Assembly: GCF_009857835.1 (NCBI RefSeq)
Contig: NZ_WWCL01000002.1
Location: forward strand, 682,001 to 746,000
Direction of reading: 5' to 3'
DNA: 64,000 bases
From: Duganella fentianensis
GTDB taxonomy: Bacteria; Pseudomonadota; Gammaproteobacteria; Burkholderiales; Burkholderiaceae_D
Shown: in pieces, positions 51,901-58,939 of the stretch
Layout of the letters: each line of letters opens with the position of its first letter
How positions within the stretch are numbered: position 1 is the first letter of the stretch
The notes under the pieces: model-generated
What the model saw: only the letters and a program-made list of their open reading frames with translations
Database searches by the model: none
What the model was told of the DNA's origin: nothing
Made by a program: the position numbers and the translations under genes

Positions 51901-52039
51901 CGCCTATCGAGACGCTGGGCGGCGCTACCGAAGGAAAGCGCGCTATCGGCAGTTCGGGCAAGGCCAGCAGGCCGGCCAGTATGATAAAGATCGCGACGAC
52001 CCAGGCAAACACGGGCCGGTGGATGAAAAATGCGGACAT
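48938..52039 (-). CDS. RND multidrug efflux transporter (AcrB/MexB/AdeB type)
   Basis: 1033 residues, the standard HAE1 size: twelve membrane helices and two large periplasmic loops. The N-terminus F-F-I-H-R-P-V-F-A-W-V is typical. The proton-relay Asp pair is at about 406-407 (I-I-V-D-D-A-I-V-V-V-E-A-V-E-R). It exports drugs, dyes or solvents with the proton gradient; the substrate range cannot be read from sequence. It starts nine bases after the adaptor stop. Confidence 0.97.
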   Translation of the reverse strand: MSAFFIHRPVFAWVVAIFIILAGLLALPELPIARFPSVAPPSVSIGASYPGASPQTMNDAVIGLIERELSGVKNLLYFESSSDTSGSASITVTFKPGTNPELAQVDVQNRLKAVESRLPQAVRQNGLSVESSSSSFLMIVSINSTRKHDEQELGDYLARNVVDELRRVPGVGRVQLFGAERAMRVWVDPVKLIAYQLSMGDVTAAITQQNLVIAPGRVGDAPAVAGQMVTTPLTVQGQLRTAEEFGAIVLRAQRGGGNVTLADVARIELGSRDYTFRARENGKTTAGASVSLSPGANAVATAAQLRARLDDLSKALPAGMEFTVPFDTAPFVKISIEKVLVTLCEAMLLVFLVMYLFLQKLRYTLIPAVVAPIALLGTLAVMALAGYSINVLTMFGMVLAIGIIVDDAIVVVEAVERLMASEGLSPRAATLRAMQEISHPIIGITLVLTAVFIPMAFAAGSVGVIYRQFTIAMAVSILFSAVLALTLTPALCATLLRPITPEQHHKSRFFVWFDRQFERLTQQYTWLAGKLIQRSGRMLLIYAVLTGAVAAGFSLLPSAFLPEEDQGYFMTSFQLPADATMDRTMRVVQQYEQHLASRPGIDVNQSLLGFSFSGSGPNAAMAYTMLKDWKDRHGASVAKEVELAQAAMASAGEGTIMVVMPPAIDELGNSAGFSLRLLDRSNQGYGALQAAQAHLLNLAAKSPLLAGVYADQLPPGNSIQLEIDRQKAETLGVPFSAIADLLVNATGSSYVNDFPNAGRMQQVIVQADAAARMQLDDVLALRVRNNDGKMVALAQLVKPHWQQTPLQLNRYQGYLAARLSGTAAPGVSSGAALKEMERLGRQLPPGYALAWTGQSLQEQGAAAQAPLLMLLSMLVVFLVLAALYESWTIPLAVMLVVPLGLFGALTAVILRELPNDVFFKVGLITIIGLSAKNAILIIEYARKLHAEGSDLTTAAINAAQLRLRPILMTSLAFTLGVLPLMLASGASAETQQAIGTGVFGGMLAATVLGVLFVPVFFVIVVGAAQALQRRYRK

Positions 52040-52048
52040 CGGATTTCC

Positions 52049-53194
52049 TTATTGGCGGGTATTGCCGCTGCTGCCAGCGGCTGCCGTCGCACTGCGCCAC
52101 AGGCGTGGTTTGGTGACGCTGCCTGCGTGCAGATGTTCCTGCCCTTCGACGACGAGCAGTTCGCCGGCCTGCAGGCCGGTATGGATCAGGTATTGGTGGG
52201 CAATCACGTCGCCCACATTCACCTGACGCTGCATCGCGCGCTGGGTCTTGTCGATCACCCAGACATAGGCCTGGCCGTCGGCACTGCGCTGCACGGCCTG
52301 CTGTGGCACCAGCAGCTGCGGGGCGGCGCTGGCGCGCGCCATGCTGGCGCGCACGAACATGCCCGGCAGCAGCACATGGTAGGGGTTGTTCACCAGTATG
52401 CGCACATTGCTGTCGCCCGTGGCCGGATCGACCTGCTGCTCCTGCAGCAGCACGCGGGCGCTGCCCTCATATGGACGGCCATCGGCGCCGAGGATGGTGA
52501 CGGGCGGTGCGGTCTTATGGTCAGGCTGGCGCGCCAGCAAGGTGCTGGCAGGACGCAGTACATCGACATAGACCTGGTCGATCTGCTGCACGCGTGCCAT
52601 CGGCGCACTATCGGTGGGCGCTACCAGCGTGCCTTCGGACACCAGCTCGGCGCCGATGCGGCCGGAGATGGGCGCCTGTACCGTGGCATATTCCAGATCC
52701 AGCCTCCTGCGCTGCAGATTGGCACGGGCCTGCGCCAGACTGGCCTGCGCCATATCGCGCTCCGATACGGCGTCATCATAGGCCTGCTGGCTGACGCCGT
52801 CGGCGTCGAGCAGGGGACGCAGGCGTTCAGCCTGACGCTGGCTGCGCGCATAAGTGACTTCGGCGTGGGCCAGCGCAGCCTGGGCCGCTGCCAGTTCCGC
52901 CTTCAGAGGCGCCGGATTGAGCTGGTACAGCGGCTGGCCGGCACGCACTTCGCTGCCCTGTTCGAACAGGCGGCGCACGACGATGCCGCCTACCTGCGGA
53001 CGGATTTCTGCGCTGCGCACGGCGACCACCCGGCCGGGCAAGGTGTCCTGCAAGGTGATGTCCTGTGGCTGGATGGTCAGGACGGAGACTGCGGCCGGCG
53101 CCGCAGGCGGCTCCGATGGCGGCGTGTCGGTACAGGCGCTCAGGCCTAGAACAGGCAGCCACAGCCACCAGTAATTTCTGCTTCTGAAGTCCAT
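52049..53194 (-). CDS. RND efflux periplasmic adaptor (AcrA/MexA type)
   Basis: 381 residues. Lipoprotein signal with L-S-A-C near residue 21. Barrel-sandwich hybrid (lipoyl) halves around V-R-P-Q-V-G-G-I-V and V-Q-A-P-I-S-G-R-I-G, a helical hairpin between them, then the beta-barrel and membrane-proximal domains. It is the first gene of the five-gene efflux operon. The start codon is part of an inverted repeat (53193-53224) and AGG stands eight bases upstream. Confidence 0.95.
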   Translation of the reverse strand: MDFRSRNYWWLWLPVLGLSACTDTPPSEPPAAPAAVSVLTIQPQDITLQDTLPGRVVAVRSAEIRPQVGGIVVRRLFEQGSEVRAGQPLYQLNPAPLKAELAAAQAALAHAEVTYARSQRQAERLRPLLDADGVSQQAYDDAVSERDMAQASLAQARANLQRRRLDLEYATVQAPISGRIGAELVSEGTLVAPTDSAPMARVQQIDQVYVDVLRPASTLLARQPDHKTAPPVTILGADGRPYEGSARVLLQEQQVDPATGDSNVRILVNNPYHVLLPGMFVRASMARASAAPQLLVPQQAVQRSADGQAYVWVIDKTQRAMQRQVNVGDVIAHQYLIHTGLQAGELLVVEGQEHLHAGSVTKPRLWRSATAAAGSSGNTRQ

Positions 53195-53224
53195 AGTAGT
53201 CCTGCAAACTTGTAAAACTACTAT
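53193..53224 (-). promoter_or_regulatory. Inverted repeat spanning efflux operon start codon
   Basis: ATAGTAGT (53193-53200) and ACTACTAT (53217-53224) are perfect 8-bp arms separated by 16 bp. One arm includes the start codon of the adaptor gene, the loop contains its Shine-Dalgarno, and the other arm overlaps a possible -10 (CATAAT, 53228-53223). It may be an operator, or an RNA hairpin hiding the start codon if transcription begins upstream. Confidence 0.45.
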
Positions 53225-53244
53225 TATGGGGCTGGGTGGTGAAT

Positions 53245-53277
53245 AATCTGTGGAATGTTTATGGAGATTATGTGGAG
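53245..53277 (-). promoter_or_regulatory. Three 11-bp direct repeats, probable response-regulator site
   Basis: TGGAA, TGGAG and TGGAG begin at 53251, 53262 and 53273, exactly 11 bp apart, each preceded by an AT-rich hexamer. They start at the -35 position of the possible -10 CATAAT at 53228-53223. Tandem repeats of one helical turn are the usual site of OmpR-family regulators, and such a regulator is the fourth gene of the operon. Confidence 0.55.
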
Positions 53278-53328
53278 ATGCGTAGTGCCCGGCCGCCGCG
53301 CTAGCGCGGGGCTGGGCCGATGTACGGT

Positions 53329-55227
53329 CTAGCGGGATGGTGAAGGCAACGCCGCGTGCGGCGGCTTATGCGATGGCTTGGAGGCTGGCGCCATGGCCGT
53401 CGCATTGAGCAGCATCCAAGCGCTATGCGGCAGCCACTGCTCCACCCAGCGCCACTGGTTTTCGTCAGGGCCGGGGCTGAATTCTATGCCGGCGCCGGTG
53501 GGACTGTCCTGTGCTCCCGTGATGCCGTTGGAGATGCCGCCAACCAGCATGGTGCCGGCGCTCTCCGCATGGGGCGGGTTGCGCTGGCCGTAGCCATACA
53601 GCATGGTCATGCCATACGGGTTGCGGCCCAGCGTCCAGTCCACCTGATTCTGGGCGAACTCGGCCAGATCCTGCCGTACGCCGTAAGGACCGGCCGCATC
53701 GGCATGGCTGATACGGCCGCCCAGCAGCGCTGCCGTGCTGAGCGAGGACAGGCGCGCGCTTTCGCCTTGCCACCAGTAACCCGTCTCGTTCGCATGCGGC
53801 ATGAAGAAGCCGCGCTGCAATTCGCCGGACAGCTTGCCCTGTTCAAAGGTGCGGAATATCTGGCGCGCATAGTTGTAGGGATTGGCCACCTCGCGATCAA
53901 GTGCAAGCTGCTGCTCCAGTGCCGTGGCGATGGTCAGTCGCGCTTGTGCGCGCAAGCCCGCATCGGTTTCGATGGCCTGATAGTAGGCCAGACTGATGAT
54001 GGGCAGGCCCGCTTCGACGCCATGGTAGAACGGCCGGTCAGCCTGATCGCTGGTGAAGTAGCCGCCAGGTTTCAGGCGGGCGGACAGGCTGGCAGCACGC
54101 AGCCGTGCCGCAGCGAGGTAGCGCGGCTGACGCGTGGCGTGATGCAGTTCGACAGCGGCCATCAGCGCCGTGTAGTCGTCGATGATGTTTTCCTTGCCGT
54201 CGCTACAGTAGTCGCGGTTGTGCTGCTGTAAGTGGGCAAAGGCGCGCTCCGCATCGGCCAGATAGGTTGCTGCCTTGTACTGGCCATGCTGGCCCGTGTG
54301 GCGCGCGAGCAGCGCCGCCCTTGCCAGTGCGGCAATAGCCATGCCGCCGCCGGCGCGGAAAGAGGATTTGTAGTTTTTGGTGTAGACGCCGTCTATGCCT
54401 TCGAAGCCGGTCACCACGCGTTCGGCATTGTCGGTGCCCCATTTGTCGAACACCGTCAGGTAGAAATAGCCCCGCCGGTCCAGTATGCGGTGCAGATAGT
54501 CGGCACCCCAGAAGGCTTCTTCGCGTACGGCCGTTTCCAGTCCGGCCTGCCGGTACAGTTCGGGCGCCTGATCAGCCGTGCTGGCCAGTACCCAGGTGGC
54601 CAGCGAAGCTTGCTGGGGATTGAAGAAGTGGGCATACGACAGGTGCGACAGGTATTTGCCGTTATCGCCACCCGCATCGTTCCAGCCGCCCCAGACATCG
54701 ACAAAACGCTGGGTGCCGAAGATGCGTATGCGGTGATCGGCTGCACTGGTGTTGCGGCTCTTGCGGAAGTAGTCGAGCAACTGGGTGGCCGTGCGGGTGA
54801 ACAGGGCGTTGTCGCTGACCGGCACGGCGGGCGTGGTGGCCAGCTGGCCATCGAGTTCGACTTCGATCTGGTAGTCGCCCACTTCAGTATAGCGGGAGAA
54901 GTCGACGGCAAAATAGTGCAGGCCCGCGCCCCAGTCGCTAAAGGCGGGCAGGGCTTGCAACGGGCCGCTGCCGACCTGCTGTGCGTTGCGCAGCACGCGG
55001 TAACTGCCTTGGGTGGTGGCGCTACGTGCTTCGACCAGCGCGATCTTCGGACCATGGCTGTCCAGTGCCACCTGATTGATCTGCACGCTGAGCGGGGTGG
55101 TGGCGCTGACTGGCAGTATGGCGCTCACCTCTGGCGTGCTGGCAGCGCAGGCCTGGCTGCTGACGAGTGCGCTGCCGGCAACGAGCAGGAACAGGGGGAG
55201 TAGTCGGACTAGCGGAGTTCGTCTCAT
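53329..55227 (-). CDS. Glycoside hydrolase family 9 enzyme with N-terminal Ig domain
   Basis: 632 residues. Signal peptide to about residue 27 (ending A-C-A-A-S), a CelD-type Ig-like domain (about 35-135) and the GH9 alpha/alpha barrel (about 150-615). The nucleophile/base region reads G-G-W-N-D-A-G-G-D-N-G-K-Y, the C-terminal part has G-R-N-P-Y-G-M-T-M-L-Y-G-Y-G and Asn-Glu-Thr-Gly-Tyr. This subtype includes exo-beta-glucosaminidases and cellobiases rather than endo-cellulases. Start at 55227 has AAGG seven bases upstream; the frame opens to 55308. A ROK repressor is divergent. Confidence 0.85.
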   Translation of the reverse strand: MRRTPLVRLLPLFLLVAGSALVSSQACAASTPEVSAILPVSATTPLSVQINQVALDSHGPKIALVEARSATTQGSYRVLRNAQQVGSGPLQALPAFSDWGAGLHYFAVDFSRYTEVGDYQIEVELDGQLATTPAVPVSDNALFTRTATQLLDYFRKSRNTSAADHRIRIFGTQRFVDVWGGWNDAGGDNGKYLSHLSYAHFFNPQQASLATWVLASTADQAPELYRQAGLETAVREEAFWGADYLHRILDRRGYFYLTVFDKWGTDNAERVVTGFEGIDGVYTKNYKSSFRAGGGMAIAALARAALLARHTGQHGQYKAATYLADAERAFAHLQQHNRDYCSDGKENIIDDYTALMAAVELHHATRQPRYLAAARLRAASLSARLKPGGYFTSDQADRPFYHGVEAGLPIISLAYYQAIETDAGLRAQARLTIATALEQQLALDREVANPYNYARQIFRTFEQGKLSGELQRGFFMPHANETGYWWQGESARLSSLSTAALLGGRISHADAAGPYGVRQDLAEFAQNQVDWTLGRNPYGMTMLYGYGQRNPPHAESAGTMLVGGISNGITGAQDSPTGAGIEFSPGPDENQWRWVEQWLPHSAWMLLNATAMAPASKPSHKPPHAALPSPSR

Positions 55228-55266
55228 GGTGCGCCTTTTTTCTGGTGGGGATGGGCTGTCCGCTGC

Positions 55267-55320
55267 ACTATACGGCCAGGCCGGGGCTGCGTCAATCATT
55301 ACAAACATTGATTGTATTTA
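55267..55320 (-). promoter_or_regulatory. GH9 promoter with shared 31-bp operator
   Basis: Minus strand -35 TTGACG (55295-55290), 17-bp spacer, -10 TATAGT (55272-55267). A 31-nt element running from 55320 to 55290 and ending in the -35 starts TAAATACA and contains CAATG; inside it TACAA-N7-TTGTA (55300-55316) is a dyad. The same element ends in the -35 of the PfkB kinase promoter. Probable site for the ROK regulator encoded next door. Confidence 0.65.
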
Positions 55321-55396
55321 TTATTGAGCGACTAGCAGTCCGTCATCCGCGCTGGCTTGCGGTATCATTTACGCTTTACTGTCTGAATGCTCTTTC

Positions 55397-56644
55397 ATGA
55401 AAATCACAGCTCGCGGCACGAATCAACAATCGAGCGCACCCTATAACCGGCGCGTTGTACTCGACCTCATACGCCAGCAAGGCGCGATGTCCCGCAAGGA
55501 AATCGTCGATAGCGTGTCGCTCAGCCCCCAGACCGTGACCAACATTACCAATGATCTGGAAGCTATAGGCCTGATCGTTTCGCGCCGCCAGAAAGCCGAT
55601 AAGGCGCGCGGCCAGCCGCCGATAGAATTTGCCCTCAATCCGGCGGCGGGCGGGGCCATCGGCATCAGTCTGGAAAACGGCAAGGCTTCGGCCGCGCTGG
55701 TCAGTCTGGTGGGCGAGGTGCAGGAGCGCCGCCACGTCGAGGTCGATACGTCCGATCCCCAGCGCGTGCTGCTGGCCATGCTCGATCTGGTGCGCGAGCT
55801 GCGGCGCGGGGCGCAGGGGCGGATCTGGGGGGTGGGCGTGGCGCTGCCGGGGCCGCTGGTCACCAGCGAAGTCAGTTTCATCGGTCCCACCTCGCTGGAA
55901 GGCTGGGGCAATCTGGCCGTGCTGGACGATTTGCGCCATGCAACGGGCCTGCCCGTGTTCTACAGCGTCGATAGCGTGGCCGGTGCGCTGGGCGAAAACC
56001 TGTTCGGCGTGGCCAAATCCATCGATAACTTCTTCTATCTGCATATGGGCATGGGGCTGGGCGGGGTGCTGGTCGATGGCCGTTCGGCCTACCGCGGCGC
56101 CAGCGGCAATGCTACGGAGATTGGCCACATTCCCGTGGTCAAGGACGGGCGCGCCTGCTATTGCGGCAATAGCGGCTGTCTGGAACGCTATGTTTCGCTG
56201 TTTTCGCTGGCCGAGGCGCTCGGCGTGGAGAGCAGCAAGATCCACGACAGCCCCATCGAGCAATGGATAGAGCAGGGCGGCCAGCCCGCGTTCACGGCCT
56301 GGTGCGAGTCCGCTGCCGCCTGTCTGCGCGATGCCATCTGCACCATCGAAAACATGCTGGACCCTCACACCATCGTGATCGGCGGTTCGGCACCGAAGGC
56401 GCTGGTGGCCCATCTGGTCGAGCTGGCGCAGCCGCTGCACCGTTCCGTGCGGGGCGGCGTGCCGGGTGCGGCCCAGCGCATCATGCTGTCCGAGCGCGAG
56501 CAGGATAGTTCGATTTTAGGTGCGGCCGTGTTGCCTTTGTACGACATGTTATCGCCCCGTCTGGACGTGCTGCAATCAGAGCCGCGCAGCGAGCTGGACG
56601 CAGCAGAACTGCTGGGGCAACAGCGCCGGACAGGGAGTGTCTGA
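55397..56644 (+). CDS. ROK-family transcriptional regulator
   Basis: 415 residues: N-terminal winged helix (about 15-75; M-S-R-K-E-I-V-D-S-V-S-L-S-P-Q-T-V-T-N) and a ROK sugar-kinase-like domain with the zinc motif C-Y-C-G-N-S-G-C-L-E near residue 255 and the E-I-G-H stretch before it. NagC/Mlc-type repressors release DNA on binding a sugar or sugar phosphate. It lies between the GH9 gene (divergent) and the kinase-transporter genes, whose promoters share an operator-like element. Confidence 0.92.
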   Translation: MKITARGTNQQSSAPYNRRVVLDLIRQQGAMSRKEIVDSVSLSPQTVTNITNDLEAIGLIVSRRQKADKARGQPPIEFALNPAAGGAIGISLENGKASAALVSLVGEVQERRHVEVDTSDPQRVLLAMLDLVRELRRGAQGRIWGVGVALPGPLVTSEVSFIGPTSLEGWGNLAVLDDLRHATGLPVFYSVDSVAGALGENLFGVAKSIDNFFYLHMGMGLGGVLVDGRSAYRGASGNATEIGHIPVVKDGRACYCGNSGCLERYVSLFSLAEALGVESSKIHDSPIEQWIEQGGQPAFTAWCESAAACLRDAICTIENMLDPHTIVIGGSAPKALVAHLVELAQPLHRSVRGGVPGAAQRIMLSEREQDSSILGAAVLPLYDMLSPRLDVLQSEPRSELDAAELLGQQRRTGSV

Positions 56645-56645
56645 T

Positions 56646-56699
56646 TAAATACATCCAATGGTTTTATTTATTGACACTGGAATAATCGTGTTCTACAGT
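56646..56699 (+). promoter_or_regulatory. PfkB operon promoter with shared 31-bp operator
   Basis: -35 TTGACA (56671-56676), 17-bp spacer, -10 TACAGT (56694-56699). A 31-nt element (56646-56676) ending in the -35 matches the GH9 element at 24 of 31 positions without gaps; its centre AAATA-N3-CCA-A-TGG-N3-TATTT is a dyad. Transcription should start at about 56706, at or next to the ATG of the kinase gene, so the mRNA may be leaderless. Confidence 0.7.
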
Positions 56700-56706
56700 T
56701 GGGGGC

Positions 56707-57672
56707 ATGAACACACCTCATCCCCCTTTAACCATCATTGGTGACCTCGGCGTTGATCTCGTCATGGGGTCTATCGACGGCTGGCCCCAGATCGGCACGG
56801 AAGTGCTGCTGCCGCGCAGCGAGCTGCGCGCCGGCGGTTCGGCAGCCAACACGGCGCTGGCCTTGCGCCATCTGGGCTTGCCGGCCCATCTGATCTCGGC
56901 CATCGGCAACGACGAACTGGGCCGCCTGCTGCAAGCCCAGTTCCACGGCGTGCGCACCGATCTGCAAATCTGCGACCGGCCCAGCACGGTGTCAGTGGGA
57001 CTGATGCACGCCTGCGGCGAGCGCAATTTCTTTACCACCCACGGCCATCTGGAAGAGCTGTCCTGCGAATATGTGCTGGCCCACCTGCCGCCAGCCAGCA
57101 GCCAGGGCGCCATCGTCCTGCTGACGGGCGTCTTCCTGCTGCCGCGCTTGCGCGCTCATTACATCCGTTTGCTGCAAGCGATACGTGCGCTCGGCTATCA
57201 GGTGGCGCTCGATACGGGCTGGCCGTCCGACCAGTGGAACGACACCAATCTGGCGCTGGTGGCCAGCTGGCTGCCGCTGTGCGACCACTTGCTGATCAAC
57301 GAGCTGGAGGCGCTCAGCATTACCGGCGCGGCTGATCTGGACACGGCGCTGGCACGGCTGGCGCTGGCGAGCCAGCCGGAGGCCAGCATCATCGTCAAGA
57401 CGGGCGCGCAAGGCGTTACCGGCCTGCAGGCCGGCCAGCGCATAGACCATCGTTCGGCCCGTGCGGAGATCTTCGACACCATCGGTGCCGGTGATTCCTT
57501 TAACGCCGGCTATCTGGCCATGCGGCTGCGCGGCGGCAGTCTGGCACAGGCGCTGGCGGCAGGCTGTCAGGCGGCCGTAGCGATTCTGCAGCGCTTCCCG
57601 CGCAGCGCCATCGTCCCCGGCGAACTGGCCGGCTGTCTGCAGCAGGATGGCTGGACGGCGGAGGCAGCATGA
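56707..57672 (+). CDS. PfkB-family sugar kinase
   Basis: 321 residues. PfkB signatures: G-G-S-A-A-N-T-A-L-A-L near residue 37 and the ATP/catalytic motif D-T-I-G-A-G-D-S-F-N-A-G-Y near residue 258, with Asp as base. It would phosphorylate the sugar imported by the neighbouring MFS transporter; context suggests a glucose- or glucosamine-type sugar, but ribokinase-family specificity cannot be read directly. The gene overlaps the transporter by four bases (ATGA). Confidence 0.9.
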   Translation: MNTPHPPLTIIGDLGVDLVMGSIDGWPQIGTEVLLPRSELRAGGSAANTALALRHLGLPAHLISAIGNDELGRLLQAQFHGVRTDLQICDRPSTVSVGLMHACGERNFFTTHGHLEELSCEYVLAHLPPASSQGAIVLLTGVFLLPRLRAHYIRLLQAIRALGYQVALDTGWPSDQWNDTNLALVASWLPLCDHLLINELEALSITGAADLDTALARLALASQPEASIIVKTGAQGVTGLQAGQRIDHRSARAEIFDTIGAGDSFNAGYLAMRLRGGSLAQALAAGCQAAVAILQRFPRSAIVPGELAGCLQQDGWTAEAA

Positions 57673-58892
57673 GCCAGCGTACCCTGATCATGGCCTACAT
57701 CATGCTGATCTGGTTCGTGATTTCCTTTGTCACCAACCTGATCGGGCCGCTGATGCCCATCATGATAGAAGAGTTTCACCTGAGCCTGTCCATGGCGGGC
57801 TTTCTGCCATTCTCCTTCTTCCTCGCCTACGGCCTGATCTCGATACCGGGCGGCCTGCTGGTGGAACGCAAGGGCGGGCGCAGCACGCTGAGGCTGGCCT
57901 TCCTGCTCAATCTGGCGGGCGCACTGGCGATTGCCATCCAGCCGCGTTATGCCGCCGTGATAGGCGGGCTGTTCACCATCGGGCTGGGCATGGCGCTGCT
58001 GCAGGTGGTGGTCAACCCTTTGCTGCGCACCGTCGGCGGCGAAGCCCAGTTTGCGTTCTATTCTGTGATGGCGCAGCTGATCTTCGGGCTGGCTTCCTTC
58101 CTCAGTCCGCTAGTGTTCAGCCGCATGATGGAGCAGGCCGGCACGGGTGGTGCGCCTGCGACGGCCGGTGTGTGGGTAGGCTTCTACTGGGCGTTCAGCG
58201 TGCTGTTCGTGCTGCTGCTGGTGGCCAACCAGCTGCTGCCGCTGCCCACGCTGGCACTCAAGGACGATGAAAAGACCAGCGGCTGGCAGGCCTACCGGGT
58301 GCTGCTAGCGCGGCGCGATGTGTGGCTGTTCTTCGTCGGACTGGTGGCCTATGTGGGCAGCGAGCAGACGCTGGCCAACTGGATGTCGCAATTCCTCAGC
58401 ACCTATCACCACCTGTCGCCCAGCGGCGCCGGTGCCGATGCGGTGGCGCGCTTCTGGGGCCTGATGGCGCTGGGCTGCCTGACGGGACTGGGGCTGCTCA
58501 AGCTGCTGGACTCGCGCCGTGTGCTGGCACTGTTTTCCTTGCTGGCACTGGGCTGTGTGGCACTGGCGCTGTTCGGATCGGCAGCGCAGGCCGTACTGGC
58601 CTTCCCCGCTGCGGGCTTCTGCCTGTCGGTGATGTTCTCGATTATTTTTTCGCTGGCACTCAATTCCGTGCCGGCCCATCACGGTGCGCTGTCCGGCATT
58701 TTGTGTACCGGCATCCTCGGCGGCGCGCTGCTGCCGCTGCTAGTGGGCTTTCTGGGGGATCGCATCGGGCTGCGCCTGGCGATGACCCTGCTGTTCCTGA
58801 CCCTGAGCTTCATTCTGGCCATCGCTGGCTGGGCTCGTCCGCTGGTCCGTAATCACACGCTCCCCATTGCGCAGCTGTTTGGGCAGCAGTAA
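57669..58892 (+). CDS. MFS transporter, probable sugar importer
   Basis: 407 residues with twelve hydrophobic segments. The loop 2-3 motif region (G-L-L-V-E-R-K-G-G-R) fits the major facilitator superfamily. Position between a sugar kinase and a TonB receptor, under the same ROK-linked promoter, argues for uptake of the mono- or disaccharide released by the GH9 enzyme. Substrate is inference. Confidence 0.88.
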   Translation: MSQRTLIMAYIMLIWFVISFVTNLIGPLMPIMIEEFHLSLSMAGFLPFSFFLAYGLISIPGGLLVERKGGRSTLRLAFLLNLAGALAIAIQPRYAAVIGGLFTIGLGMALLQVVVNPLLRTVGGEAQFAFYSVMAQLIFGLASFLSPLVFSRMMEQAGTGGAPATAGVWVGFYWAFSVLFVLLLVANQLLPLPTLALKDDEKTSGWQAYRVLLARRDVWLFFVGLVAYVGSEQTLANWMSQFLSTYHHLSPSGAGADAVARFWGLMALGCLTGLGLLKLLDSRRVLALFSLLALGCVALALFGSAAQAVLAFPAAGFCLSVMFSIIFSLALNSVPAHHGALSGILCTGILGGALLPLLVGFLGDRIGLRLAMTLLFLTLSFILAIAGWARPLVRNHTLPIAQLFGQQ

Positions 58893-58939
58893 GTCCCGCC
58901 GTTCGGGGCTCCACCATTGACAACAAGATTGGAGACAAA

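Noticed and set aside
58892..58910. AGTCCCG / CGGGGCT stem between MFS and TonB receptor genes
   Set aside because: Seven-base stem without a T run; too weak to call a terminator, noted with the receptor gene.
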